From positions 151,591 to 215,590 of the forward strand of contig DATMPC010000001.1 of assembly GCA_035567895.1 (NCBI GenBank): a stretch of DNA of 64,000 nt, written 5' to 3'. The DNA is from Terriglobales bacterium (GTDB lineage Bacteria; Acidobacteriota; Terriglobia; Terriglobales; Acidobacteriaceae). The notes under the pieces are model-generated. The model was not told the origin of the DNA and did not search any database. It was given only the letters and a program-made list of their open reading frames with translations. This document shows, in pieces, positions 1 to 7,724 of this stretch. The stretch's first letter is position 1. Every line of letters begins with the position of its first letter. The translations under genes were made by a program, and so were the position numbers.

Positions 1-736
1 TTACAACGAAGTAGGCCTTGATGGGATCGAGCTGGGAAACAGTCGTGAGAAGCGTCTGCGGTCCGACCAGATTCCCTACCTGTCCGGTCGCGATTCCAGC
101 TACGCCGTCAATGAGAGAGCGAACGTTCGTGAACTCCAGGTTGAGTGATGCCTGCTCAATGGTCGCTTTGTCGGCCTGCACGGTCGCTCTGGCGGCTAAG
201 TTCGCCTGGATGTCGTTGTCGAGTTGACTCTGTGCAATAGCTTTTTCGCGTGCGAGGGGAGTGTCGCGCTGCACGTCCAGCTGCGTCTTCCCGAGCTGGG
301 CTTCCGCTTGCGCGAGCTGCGCCCTAGCCTGGTCAAGCACCGCCTGGAATGGCCGGGGATCGATGTTGAACAGCACTTCATTCTTGCGAACCAAAGCACC
401 TTCCCGGTAGTTCTGCTTGATGAGATAGCCGGAGACTTGAGGCTGGATTTGCGCATTTACGTAGCCATCCAGTGTTGCAATGTACTCGTGGTAGATCGGG
501 ACGTCGCGTTGAACGACCTCAGCGACCTGGACAGGCGTAGGAGGAGCAGGGGCTGCGGAAACACTCTTCGTTCCGCATCCTGTCGGCAATAGCAGAAGGC
601 AAACAAGGCAAGCGAGCGTACACCATTGCGTGCAGTAGCTCCCTCCCACGCTCTGGCGCCAACCCCACCTTCCGGAGGTTCCCAGCATCATTGACGGCCT
701 GGTCGAGTGGTTTAAACGATGAGCTTGACCCTGCAT
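1..736 (-). CDS. RND efflux periplasmic adaptor (membrane fusion) lipoprotein, N-terminal part
   Basis: The gene runs off the left edge, so only about 245 N-terminal residues are present. They read as a membrane fusion protein: a beta-barrel/lipoyl start (PVQVAEVVQRDVPIYHEY, then QPQVSGYLIKQNYREGALV), a coiled-coil hairpin rich in Ala and Gln (DQARAQLAQAEAQLGKTQ), and the return lipoyl strand. Such adaptors link an inner-membrane RND pump to an outer-membrane TolC channel. The start is ATG at 734-736, chosen because AAGGAG lies six bases upstream of it. That start gives an unusually long n-region before a hydrophobic stretch and a lipobox LPTGC (Cys about residue 54), so the protein is probably lipid-anchored. 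In-frame ATGs at 689-691 and 686-688 are alternatives. The pump gene would lie to the left, outside the window. Confidence 0.85.
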   Translation of the reverse strand, partial: MQGQAHRLNHSTRPSMMLGTSGRWGWRQSVGGSYCTQWCTLACLVCLLLLPTGCGTKSVSAAPAPPTPVQVAEVVQRDVPIYHEYIATLDGYVNAQIQPQVSGYLIKQNYREGALVRKNEVLFNIDPRPFQAVLDQARAQLAQAEAQLGKTQLDVQRDTPLAREKAIAQSQLDNDIQANLAARATVQADKATIEQASLNLEFTNVRSLIDGVAGIATGQVGNLVGPQTLLTTVSQLDPIKAYFVV

Positions 737-1130
737 AAACTTCTCCTTGGTCTTTCTGGCTCTTTGGATCAGAGCGCGACCTGGATTCGGACACGCCCGC
801 CGGAGACACAATCGATATCGGGACGTATTCTCAGTCCGGTAGGCCGATCATTCTATTCCGCGGGACGAACGGGCGACATTAATCTGTGTAACCCCATTCG
901 ACCCGAATCTGAGTGTAAGCGCGGCCTATGCAGTTTCTAAAACGACCATCAGGCTGGCATCACACCATTGAGGGCTTTTGGGCTACCTCTTTCCCGCGAC
1001 GCAAAAATACCGCAATGGTGGTACGCGGACGCGGTTGATTCACTGGCGTGGATTCGTGGAGGCTCCAACCAGTCTCATAAAAAGCACTTTCCGTTGCCAA
1101 CGCGGGGTGGGATTAATCCTCCCGTCAGAC
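737..1130. other. Intergenic stretch without recognisable gene
   Basis: Nearly 400 bases between the efflux adaptor start and the end of the TPR gene. Only short overlapping frames without family motifs are present. The half next to the adaptor should hold its promoter; the only signal I can defend is the AAGGAG ribosome site (complement of 743-748). I see no tRNA, no inverted repeat and no transposon remnant. Confidence 0.5.
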
Positions 1131-1724
1131 TCAGTGTCTCGGGTCCGCCACGCTGCTCGTCTGAGTCAGCCGCTGCATGGCTTTCAACGAGCGTTCCGCA
1201 TATGGGCTGGATGGTTGCTGGTCGGCGCACAATCGATACTCCCCCAACGCTTCGTCCGTATGATTCATCTTCTCCAGGCACAGCGCTAACTCGAACATCG
1301 CCTTGCTATCGTTAGGGTTGTATTCAAGCGCCTCGCGAAAGCGTGACTCTGCGGCACGGTAGTTGCCGCGATCAAAATAGAGTTCGGCGGCTTCTCGACT
1401 GACAGCTCCTTTACGCTCTGCAGTGTGTGGAGGCTGCGGCTTCTGAGGCGGAGAAGACCAGCAGGCATGGAAAATCGAGTTGATGCAGTTAGGCGCAAGT
1501 CTCTTAAGAGTTCGTGTAACCGGGTTGCCACTTTGAGTCGTATCGGGTGGAGGAGGGTCGGGGGCAACCACGTCGGGAGGCAGCGGCGGTGGATCTGGAT
1601 TTGGCTTTTTGGGGGCCGTGGGTGGACTCGCCGAACTGTTTCCCGGATTGGGAGTCTGCCCGTTGCCGGACAGGAGCGCTAGAAGTACGAGGAGCAACAT
1701 CGCGCTGGCATGACGATGCAGCAT
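1131..1724 (-). CDS. Secreted proline-rich TPR protein
   Basis: A 197-residue protein of unknown role. Residues about 1-24 form a signal peptide (basic start, LLLVLLALL core). A low-complexity Pro/Asn/Thr-rich linker follows (about 25-65), and the C-terminal half carries two tetratricopeptide repeats (AAELYFDRGNYRAAESRFREAL, then SKAMFELALCLEKMNHTDEAL). TPR domains bind proteins, so this is most likely a periplasmic or envelope scaffold. It reads toward the efflux adaptor but is separated from it by almost 400 bases, so co-transcription is doubtful. Function is not assigned. Confidence 0.7.
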   Translation of the reverse strand: MLHRHASAMLLLVLLALLSGNGQTPNPGNSSASPPTAPKKPNPDPPPLPPDVVAPDPPPPDTTQSGNPVTRTLKRLAPNCINSIFHACWSSPPQKPQPPHTAERKGAVSREAAELYFDRGNYRAAESRFREALEYNPNDSKAMFELALCLEKMNHTDEALGEYRLCADQQPSSPYAERSLKAMQRLTQTSSVADPRH

Positions 1725-1781
1725 GGCACACCGGCAGACATGTTACTCCTATTGGCAAGCGCGGAACCTGCATTGATTCAG

Positions 1782-2732
1782 TTACTGCATACTCCGGTAA
1801 AGACCCTCGAATAACTCCATGCCGCGCTTCAGCAGTTCGTCGTCATCGATGGATTGTTCTGCCCAACCAACCAGCACCGCGTCGACAGCCTGGCCTTCCG
1901 AGCGTCCGAATTTATCGTCGCGCAGGTCAGCGTCGTGAACAATTTGTGCAAGGGCAAGTATTTTTGAATCGCGCACTGCGAATTCTTTGCAAAGAGTTTC
2001 AAAAGTGCAGCGATCTTCCTTGTGCGTAAAACCAGTCCCGTCGAAGCTGTCGAAAGGAATTGCGTCTCGCAGCTTGGCTGGCTGCGCCGAGAAGACAAAT
2101 CTCGCTCCCGGATCGATAAACTTCCTGATCAGCCAGGCAGAGGAAACACGATCGATTCCGGGACGAGGCCGAGTGACCCAGGTCTTATTCTGAAACTCAG
2201 ATTTGCGAACGATTGCACCGGGCTTCGCCTTCGACGTGCCTCCCATGGCGCGTTGCACGAGATCCTCCGCCCTGTAACGTAGAGGGCTCCGAAAAAAATC
2301 GATTGATGCAATTTCGTCCAGCCTCCGGCGGAGCTTCGCCAGTTGCAAACCAGCCCCCCTTTCCTGCTTCTCGCGCTGAAGCTTCTCTAGCTGCTGGATT
2401 AGCTCCTGATAGTCACGCGAACGCGCTTCGCTGAACCTCTTGATCAATTCCGAAGCTGGAAGATCGTCAATGGTCTGCACCTGGATTACAGATGCTTGCC
2501 CTTTGTAGCCGCGGATCGCAGCAGCAAGCCATTCGAACTGCTCCTGATTCTGCCGATCATGCGGGAGCAGGTATCCAGGCGGGCCCAAAGGCATGGCCCC
2601 GATTCGCTTCAGTCGGCGCCAGACCTCCACCCGCTCACTAGTTCGTTTCGAGGGCAGAGAGAAGACGAGAAGGAGCCATTTATCGCGACTCGAGACCTGC
2701 CGTTTCATTTGACTTGTCACGGACTTCTTCAC
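1782..2732 (-). CDS. chrB: Chromate resistance protein ChrB (N- and C-terminal domains)
   Basis: A 316-residue protein with both ChrB domains. Residues about 15-165 are the ChrB N-terminal domain, where LLLVFSLPSKRTSERVEVWRRL and PPGYLLPH are typical. Residues about 185-316 are the ChrB C-terminal domain (WVTRPRPGIDRVSSAWLIRKFIDPGA). ChrB proteins act as chromate-responsive regulators or accessory factors for ChrA. The C-domain recurs alone in the gene at 4292-4729. GTG at 2732 is chosen because GAGGG lies about nine bases upstream; ATG at 2708 is the alternative. The divergent promoter region (2733-2844) contains a palindrome that could be its operator. No chrA transporter is present in the window. 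Confidence 0.85.
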   Translation of the reverse strand: MKKSVTSQMKRQVSSRDKWLLLVFSLPSKRTSERVEVWRRLKRIGAMPLGPPGYLLPHDRQNQEQFEWLAAAIRGYKGQASVIQVQTIDDLPASELIKRFSEARSRDYQELIQQLEKLQREKQERGAGLQLAKLRRRLDEIASIDFFRSPLRYRAEDLVQRAMGGTSKAKPGAIVRKSEFQNKTWVTRPRPGIDRVSSAWLIRKFIDPGARFVFSAQPAKLRDAIPFDSFDGTGFTHKEDRCTFETLCKEFAVRDSKILALAQIVHDADLRDDKFGRSEGQAVDAVLVGWAEQSIDDDELLKRGMELFEGLYRSMQ

Positions 2733-2781
2733 AAATTCAGGCCCTCTGATTCGCCCCTTTCCGTCATCCGCCCTGCCATTC

Positions 2782-2810
2782 TTGACATCTCTAATCCTTG
2801 AGAGTAATAC
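2782..2810 (+). promoter_or_regulatory. Sigma-70-type promoter of the class V aminotransferase gene
   Basis: TTGACA at 2782-2787, a 17-base spacer and TAATAC at 2805-2810 form a near-consensus sigma-70 promoter ending 35 bases before the chosen ATG at 2845. It lies in the divergent region shared with chrB. The -10 hexamer is embedded in the palindrome at 2804-2817, so a bound repressor would block it. Confidence 0.65.
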
Positions 2811-2817
2811 ATATTAC
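2804..2817. promoter_or_regulatory. Palindromic operator candidate over the -10 box
   Basis: GTAATA-CA-TATTAC is a perfect 6+2+6 inverted repeat that overlaps the -10 element of the promoter at 2782-2810. Its place between divergent chrB and the aminotransferase gene suggests an operator for a dimeric regulator, with ChrB the obvious local candidate. This is inference: the binding site preference of this ChrB is not known from the sequence. Confidence 0.5.
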
Positions 2818-2844
2818 TTGTTTGGTTATATGTGTAACACCGAT

Positions 2845-4158
2845 ATGAGTAGGCGTAAATTTCTCCAACTGGGAGCCTGTTGCGCTACAGGGTTCGTGGG
2901 CGTGCAATACACAGACGCAGGCTCTTGGCATGACCAACAGCTCGACGCTGGCATTAAGTCGCACTTTCCTGTGTTGCAGAAAAGGGTCAACGGCCATCCA
3001 CTGATTTATTTCGATACGGCGGCCACAGCACAAAGGCCGAAAGAAGTCATTGACGCTATCACCCAGTTCTACAGCCGGGAAAACGCCAATCCAGCTCCTA
3101 ATCTCCATTTCCTGGCAAGACAGTCCTTCGAAGCTTATGAACACGCCAGGGCGAGCGTCGCAACCTTCATCAACGCCGCCGACGCTTCGGAAATTGTGTG
3201 GACACGGGGGACCACAGAGGCCATCAACTTAGTCGCGGCAAGCTGGGGAGAAGCCAACATTCATCGTGGCGATGAGATTTTGCTCACGATCGCCGAGCAT
3301 GCCTCCAACATGCTTCCCTGGCAGCTCCTGGCGAAGAGAAAAGAAGCAAAGGTCCGCTACGTTGATGTGCTGGAAACTGGGCACATCGACTTGGAGTCAT
3401 TGAAAGCCAAACTCACGGAACGTACGAAACTGGTGTGCTTCTCGCACGTCTCGAACGTACTGGGAATCGTGAATCCGGCTGCCCAGATGTGCCGCATCGC
3501 CCACGATGCCGGAACAAGAGTCTTGATCGACGCGGCCCAGTCTGTGCCTCATATGTCCGTTGATGTTCGGCAACTCGATTGTGACTTTCTGGCATTTTCA
3601 GGCCACAAGATCATGGGGCCCATGGGTATCGGGGTTCTGTGGGCGCGGAGGTCTATTCTCGATCAGATGCCGCCCTACCAGGCCGGCAGCAATATGGCCC
3701 ACGCGACCGCGACGGAGGAATGGGAGTATTCCGAGGGCGCACGAAAATTCGGAGCCGGAACCCCAAATGTCTCAGGACCGGTGGGACTGGCGGCGGCCGT
3801 CGACTTCATTAGGCGCGTAGGCTATCGCAATATGTGGAACCATGAGCAGCAGCTTACGGCTCGTCTCCAGGAGCGTTTTGCAGCTCAAAAGGGCGTGCGT
3901 GTCTTGGGCGGGACTGAGATGCAAAACCGCATCTCTCTTTTTTCGTTCACGCTGGACGGAGTACCTGCAGAAGATCTTGCCCGCAAGCTGGACCAATATG
4001 GAATTGCGATTCGCGCGGGCGATCTTGCAGCATTTCCACTGCTCCAGAGATTCGGCATAAAGCAGGCCGCGAGGGCTTCACTCTATATTTACAACACCGT
4101 CGGAGAGATCGACGATTTCGCGCGCATTCTGGGCATGTTGGCTCAAGAGGCGAGCTAG
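2845..4158 (+). CDS. Tat-exported class V aminotransferase, SufS-like fold without catalytic cysteine
   Basis: A 437-residue PLP enzyme of the class V aminotransferase/cysteine desulfurase family. The fold is clear from YFDTAATAQRPKEVIDAI, the cofactor-binding TRGTTEAINLVA, IDAAQSVPH, and SGHK with the PLP lysine at residue 255. Where SufS/CsdA enzymes have RxGHHCA, this one reads RAGDLAAFP: the expected cysteine position is Ala395 and both His residues are missing, so ordinary desulfurase chemistry is unlikely. The N-terminus from ATG 2845 (SRRKFLQ, then a short hydrophobic run) looks like a Tat signal, implying export to the periplasm. An in-frame ATG at 2830 is possible. Co-oriented ChrB-C and DUF1259 genes follow closely. 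Confidence 0.8.
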   Translation: MSRRKFLQLGACCATGFVGVQYTDAGSWHDQQLDAGIKSHFPVLQKRVNGHPLIYFDTAATAQRPKEVIDAITQFYSRENANPAPNLHFLARQSFEAYEHARASVATFINAADASEIVWTRGTTEAINLVAASWGEANIHRGDEILLTIAEHASNMLPWQLLAKRKEAKVRYVDVLETGHIDLESLKAKLTERTKLVCFSHVSNVLGIVNPAAQMCRIAHDAGTRVLIDAAQSVPHMSVDVRQLDCDFLAFSGHKIMGPMGIGVLWARRSILDQMPPYQAGSNMAHATATEEWEYSEGARKFGAGTPNVSGPVGLAAAVDFIRRVGYRNMWNHEQQLTARLQERFAAQKGVRVLGGTEMQNRISLFSFTLDGVPAEDLARKLDQYGIAIRAGDLAAFPLLQRFGIKQAARASLYIYNTVGEIDDFARILGMLAQEAS

Positions 4159-4291
4159 GAAAGCAATTCTCATGTCGATTCGGGCTGGGTTTGGGTTCGG
4201 CGAGGATGTCTGCTGGTCTTCAGTGAACCGCCGCTTGCGCGAAGGACCACAAGTTCCAGACATGCTCAGATCCCGCCCTGAAAGGTTGAAA

Positions 4292-4729
4292 ATGAGATGG
4301 ATTACTCGCCACGACGTGAAGGTCGACCGGGTGGCTTGTCCGTGGCTGATCAAACGCTTCGTGGATCCCGAGGCAGAATTTATTTTTGTCGCAGAAGATG
4401 AATTGCTGGCGACGGCAGCGCGGCTGAGCGCGATCCCATTCGATGCGCCGAGCCTTGCGGCCGTGAAGCTTAACCATCGCGGTCAATGTTGCACATTTGA
4501 AGCTTTTATCGAGGACTACAAGCTCACCGATCCAGCCCTGCGTCGCATGGCACTTATCGTTAGAGGGGCGGACATAAGAGGACAAGAGCACGTCTCGGCG
4601 GAAAGCCCTGGCCTACGTGCGATTGCTCACGGCTTTGCGCTCTCGGGAATCAATGACGAAGAGCGGCTCAAGCAGGAGTTTCCGATATACGACGCCCTCT
4701 ACCATTACGTTTGCCGGCAAGCGCGTTGA
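4292..4729 (+). CDS. ChrB C-terminal-domain protein
   Basis: A 145-residue protein consisting only of the ChrB C-terminal domain. MRWITRHDVKVDRVACPWLIKRFVDPEA lines up with residues 185-210 of the full ChrB encoded at 1782-2732, and both share the later acidic and Cys/Thr-Phe-Glu segments (QCCTFEAF against RCTFETL). Stand-alone C-domains are common in chromate operons and are usually described only as chromate resistance proteins. ATG 4292 is preferred because GAAAGG sits six bases upstream and the domain begins there. An ORF open from 4172 would add 40 residues without domain signal. It probably shares a transcript with the aminotransferase gene. Confidence 0.75.
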   Translation: MRWITRHDVKVDRVACPWLIKRFVDPEAEFIFVAEDELLATAARLSAIPFDAPSLAAVKLNHRGQCCTFEAFIEDYKLTDPALRRMALIVRGADIRGQEHVSAESPGLRAIAHGFALSGINDEERLKQEFPIYDALYHYVCRQAR

Positions 4730-4784
4730 GCGTCTCACGATTTATCTTTAGTTCGTCGATCAAAGCCAAAGGAGTTTTCGTCCC

Positions 4785-4886
4785 ATGTTCCGCTTCGTAA
4801 GAAACACAATGCTTTTGTTCGCGACCGGCTGCTTCCTTTTTCCCTCAATGCTGCTTTTCGCACAGGAAATGCCGACAGACTATTAG
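4785..4886 (+). other. Signal-peptide exon cut off from DUF1259 domain by in-frame TAG
   Basis: ATG at 4785 opens a classic signal peptide (FRFVRNTMLLFATGCFLF, then PSMLLFAQE) that is followed after MPTDY by a TAG codon at 4884-4886. The same frame continues directly into the DUF1259 domain starting at 4887. A CAG-to-TAG change would explain it. The ribosome site AAAGGAG lies about 10 bases before the ATG, so the original gene start is here. Sequencing error, true nonsense mutation and amber readthrough cannot be separated by reading. Confidence 0.6.
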
Positions 4887-4889
4887 GCT

Positions 4890-5708
4890 GTGCTGAGGTT
4901 CCTCGATCGGAAAGGCGACTTCAAAGCAGGAGTTCTAAAAGTGAACATTCCCCGCAATGATTTGAAGATGACGATTCAGGGAGTCTCCACACCGACTCCC
5001 TTGGGATTCGGCGGGTGGATCGCCTTGACGAAGGGAACCGGCGGCTCGGATGTGATGATGGGCGATCTCGTACTCTTGCAGGATGAGGTGAATCCGGTGA
5101 TGTCCGCTTTGCTGGACAACGGAATCGACGTCACCGCGCTGCACAATCATTTCTTCTGGGATGAGCCGCGCGTGTACTTCATGCATGTGCACGGGATGGG
5201 AAAGGCTGACGATCTCGCCCATCGCGTCAAGCCGGGCCTCGATCTTATCGGAAAGGTCACTCCGGCTCCGGTTTCGCCTTTCGCCACGAGCGGTACCCAG
5301 CTGAATGTCGAAAAGCTGGCTACCATCGTTGGACATCAGGGTGAGCAAACGGGGCCCGTTTACAAGATTACAGTTGGCCGCGACGACATCGCTATGAAGG
5401 ATCACGGTGCTGTTATGAACGCACGCATGGGACTCAACACCTGGGCTGCGTTTACTGGCACGCAGGAGGACGCTGTGATTGCCGGCGATATTGCCATGCT
5501 TGAGAACGAACTAAATCCTGTGTTGAAGACGCTTCGCAAGAATGGCCTCGATGTGGTCGCGATTCACCATCACATGACCGAGGAGCGCCCGCTTGTAATC
5601 TTCCTGCACTACTGGGGAAGAGGAAACGCGGAGAAGTTGGCCGCTGGATTTAAAGCGGCTCTCGACCAACTCGGCCATGCCGCGCCTTCGCACGGCATGG
5701 GACAGTGA
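4890..5708 (+). CDS. DUF1259 (LppY/LpqO-like) protein, N-terminus interrupted
   Basis: About 272 residues of a two-repeat DUF1259 protein. The repeats are visible as NGIDVTALHNHFFWDEPRV...HVHGMG and NGLDVVAIHHHMTEERPLV...HYWGRG, each preceded by a DLVLLQDEVNPVM or DIAMLENELNPVL segment. The His-rich loops suggest metal binding; the family has no firm biochemical role. The domain is complete, but the natural start and signal peptide lie upstream at 4785 and are separated by TAG 4884-4886. Translation from GTG 4890 would give a cytoplasmic protein and has no visible ribosome site. It is the last gene of the chromate-like cluster. Confidence 0.7.
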   Translation: MLRFLDRKGDFKAGVLKVNIPRNDLKMTIQGVSTPTPLGFGGWIALTKGTGGSDVMMGDLVLLQDEVNPVMSALLDNGIDVTALHNHFFWDEPRVYFMHVHGMGKADDLAHRVKPGLDLIGKVTPAPVSPFATSGTQLNVEKLATIVGHQGEQTGPVYKITVGRDDIAMKDHGAVMNARMGLNTWAAFTGTQEDAVIAGDIAMLENELNPVLKTLRKNGLDVVAIHHHMTEERPLVIFLHYWGRGNAEKLAAGFKAALDQLGHAAPSHGMGQ

Positions 5709-5726
5709 GATTGCAAAAGGAAACTG

Positions 5727-7166
5727 CTACGCCGCTCTCCAGCTCAGGGTAACGATGGAATCCGGAGCCAGTGTGACGCGAGTTGCCAACTTCCCGAAAC
5801 GGACTTCGATATCCTGAGCTGAATTAGCAGCGTTAGTAAGCACCAACGCGTAACTGCTGTCAGAATTGGCGACTGCGACGTGATTTACTCCAGATGCTTC
5901 ACTGTGTGAGTCGATCACGACTGCGTTGCGCTGAATGTGGCGCGAGAAGTGTGCAAAGCCCCAATACTGACCGCTGCGCGTAACTTCATGAGTACCGGAA
6001 TGAACCGTCACTGCGCCACCGCACGGAAATGGCCCGATATTCGGCTTCCCTTGTTCGTCGAGCGCAACATTCCAGGCAATGATGCAGCGCATCCCATTGC
6101 GAAGAATGCCCGTAAATGTACGGCTCCATTTGGACCAGTCGGTCAGATACTTAGGATCGGTAATGTCTGGACCACCCTCGGTCCAGTACATCTCGGCATC
6201 TGGATGGGCCGCCGCCACCTTGCGTACCAATTCGGGAGTCCCCAAGTATCCGTGCCAGGCAATGGAATTCGTGACTTTGCTCACTTTCTCATCGTCAAGT
6301 TGGCAGATCGCGCGTCCCCAGAGGTTGTAGTTGTGGTCGAGCAACCAGATCCTGGTCTTTAATCCCGCGCGTTCGATGGCGGGGCCGAGCATTTGGCCAA
6401 CATACTGCACCTCGGCCTCTTGCGGAAAGAGACATGCCGGCATCCGACTGTCCTGATCGGTATCCACTTCGTTCTGCGGAGTCACGGCGTTCACCTCGAC
6501 TCCTTCGGCCAGGTACGCCTGGAGAAACCTTACGATGTAGTCAGCATAGGTCTTCAAGTAGTGCCGGCGAATGGTACCGCCCAGCATCGAATTGTTGTCT
6601 TTCATCCAGCCGGGCGGACTCCACGGTGAGCCGAGTAGAAACAATTGCGGGTTAACTTCCCGGGCAGCGCGCAAGACCGGAAGGATGTATTCGCGGTCAT
6701 GCTCGATTGAAAACCTCTTCAATTCGGGATCGGGCTCACCTTCATCGTAGCTAAAGACATTGCGCGAGTAGTCACTGGAACCAATGCAGACTCGACACAC
6801 ACTGAATGCCATCTCCTTGCGGTTAAACAGTTCGTTCAGCAGCTCTCCACGTGAGGATTGCGGCATTTGGCTCAGCACATAGCAGGCCGCGTCGGTAAGA
6901 GCTGCACCGAATCCCACAACGGGCTGCGCTTTCTCTGCAGGGTTGATTACGACCGCCGCATTGGATGGCGCGCCAGACGCAGATGTCCAGCGCAGTTGCG
7001 ACGCTGGCGCATGACGGCGAGTAGCATCGGTGATGAAAACATCAATCTCCGGCTTCGGCGCCGGCACATCGGCAACGATGACATCGGCGACAGCAAGCTT
7101 GCTGCCTAGTAAGCCGCAAGCAGCGGAAGCAGCGGCCTTCTCCATGAATTCCCGGCGGGTTGGCAT
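5727..7166 (-). CDS. Glycoside hydrolase family 30 (glucosylceramidase-like), Tat signal
   Basis: A 479-residue exported hydrolase. TRREFMEKAAASAACGLLG is a Tat signal with twin arginine at residues 4-5. The catalytic barrel of GH30 follows, with VVGFGAALTDAACYVLS near residue 83, SPWSPPGWMK at 180, the acid/base glutamate in TPQNE (Glu233) and the nucleophile in YWTEGG (Glu330). The C-terminal beta-sandwich closes the protein. GH30 enzymes cleave beta-1,6- or beta-1,3-glucans, xylan or glucosylceramide; the substrate here cannot be told. It is convergent with the DUF1259 gene and stands alone. Confidence 0.88.
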   Translation of the reverse strand: MPTRREFMEKAAASAACGLLGSKLAVADVIVADVPAPKPEIDVFITDATRRHAPASQLRWTSASGAPSNAAVVINPAEKAQPVVGFGAALTDAACYVLSQMPQSSRGELLNELFNRKEMAFSVCRVCIGSSDYSRNVFSYDEGEPDPELKRFSIEHDREYILPVLRAAREVNPQLFLLGSPWSPPGWMKDNNSMLGGTIRRHYLKTYADYIVRFLQAYLAEGVEVNAVTPQNEVDTDQDSRMPACLFPQEAEVQYVGQMLGPAIERAGLKTRIWLLDHNYNLWGRAICQLDDEKVSKVTNSIAWHGYLGTPELVRKVAAAHPDAEMYWTEGGPDITDPKYLTDWSKWSRTFTGILRNGMRCIIAWNVALDEQGKPNIGPFPCGGAVTVHSGTHEVTRSGQYWGFAHFSRHIQRNAVVIDSHSEASGVNHVAVANSDSSYALVLTNAANSAQDIEVRFGKLATRVTLAPDSIVTLSWRAA

Positions 7167-7209
7167 AGGAAGCGATTTTACAGGTGAGGCTGTGGACGGG
7201 AGTGTTGAT

Positions 7210-7410
7210 TTAAGAAATCTTCGTTGCCGGTTCCAACGTACCGATCAATTCAACATACTCGTCGGTGGCGCGCTGGAGATTTTCGGCGAGATGACTGCGC
7301 AGTTTTATGTCGATGTCTTGCTGTATTGGCAGTTCCAGATAGGCGAAGAGCGCCTTGCGGGCGTCTTCCATTCTCTTCTCCGCCTGCTTCACATCCTGGA
7401 GCGTGCTCAT
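7210..7410 (-). CDS. Small conserved-looking helical protein
   Basis: About 66 residues from ATG 7410 (STLQDVKQAEKRMEDARKALFAYLELP). It is acidic and helical with no signal peptide or membrane segment. An in-frame start 27 bases upstream is possible. I do not recognise the family. It lies 43 bases before the GH30 gene on the same strand and could be co-transcribed with it. Confidence 0.5.
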   Translation of the reverse strand: MSTLQDVKQAEKRMEDARKALFAYLELPIQQDIDIKLRSHLAENLQRATDEYVELIGTLEPATKIS

Positions 7411-7500
7411 GGACAGCGATTGTCTCATTGGCGTCAACTCATCATGGCCGACTCGGGGGCCAATGCAGGCCGCAGAAAAACGGTCGTCATGCGGCGAAGG

Positions 7501-7718
7501 TTCCCTGATACTCTCCTGTTATTTTTTTGAACCTTTTAGGAAACGGCGTTAACTGCTCGGCTGATAGTGGCTTACGGAGAAATCCACAGAAATCCCTGTT
7601 AATTCCCTGGTTTTGAGCGAAATTTTCGTATTCTGGGCAGAATTCGATGATTTTAGCGTTGAATTCGAAAAGCTTGCTGTTTTTATCCCTGTTCCTTGCT
7701 ATGCCTGCAGGATTTTCC
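7501..7718. repeat. Dispersed intergenic repeat, copy A
   Basis: This AT-richer stretch aligns over its whole length with 38226-38458. Shared blocks include CTGTTATTTTT near the left end, AATCCACAGAA, CCCTGTTAATTCCCT, GGGCAGAATT and AATTCGAAA, in the same order and spacing, ending in ATTTTCCG or ATTCTCCG. It fills the gap between the small gene at 7210-7410 and recR. Inner reading frames are broken, so it is probably non-coding. The motif GGGAATTAACAGGGA on the minus strand recurs within this kind of element. Confidence 0.75.
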
Positions 7719-7724
7719 GCCGCC

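Noticed and set aside
519..809. A 96-codon minus-strand frame over the efflux adaptor start
   Set aside because: It is another frame of the adaptor, which carries the lipobox and lipoyl motifs; the frame has no own features.
1000..1110. tRNA-like stretch with GGTGGTACGCGG and a TTGATTC core
   Set aside because: No acceptor stem or anticodon arm could be folded on either strand.
968..1315. Overlapping plus-strand frames of 103-115 codons beside the TPR gene
   Set aside because: They run antisense to the TPR gene in part, are rich in Arg/Ser/Pro as expected of shadow frames, and have no domain or signal.
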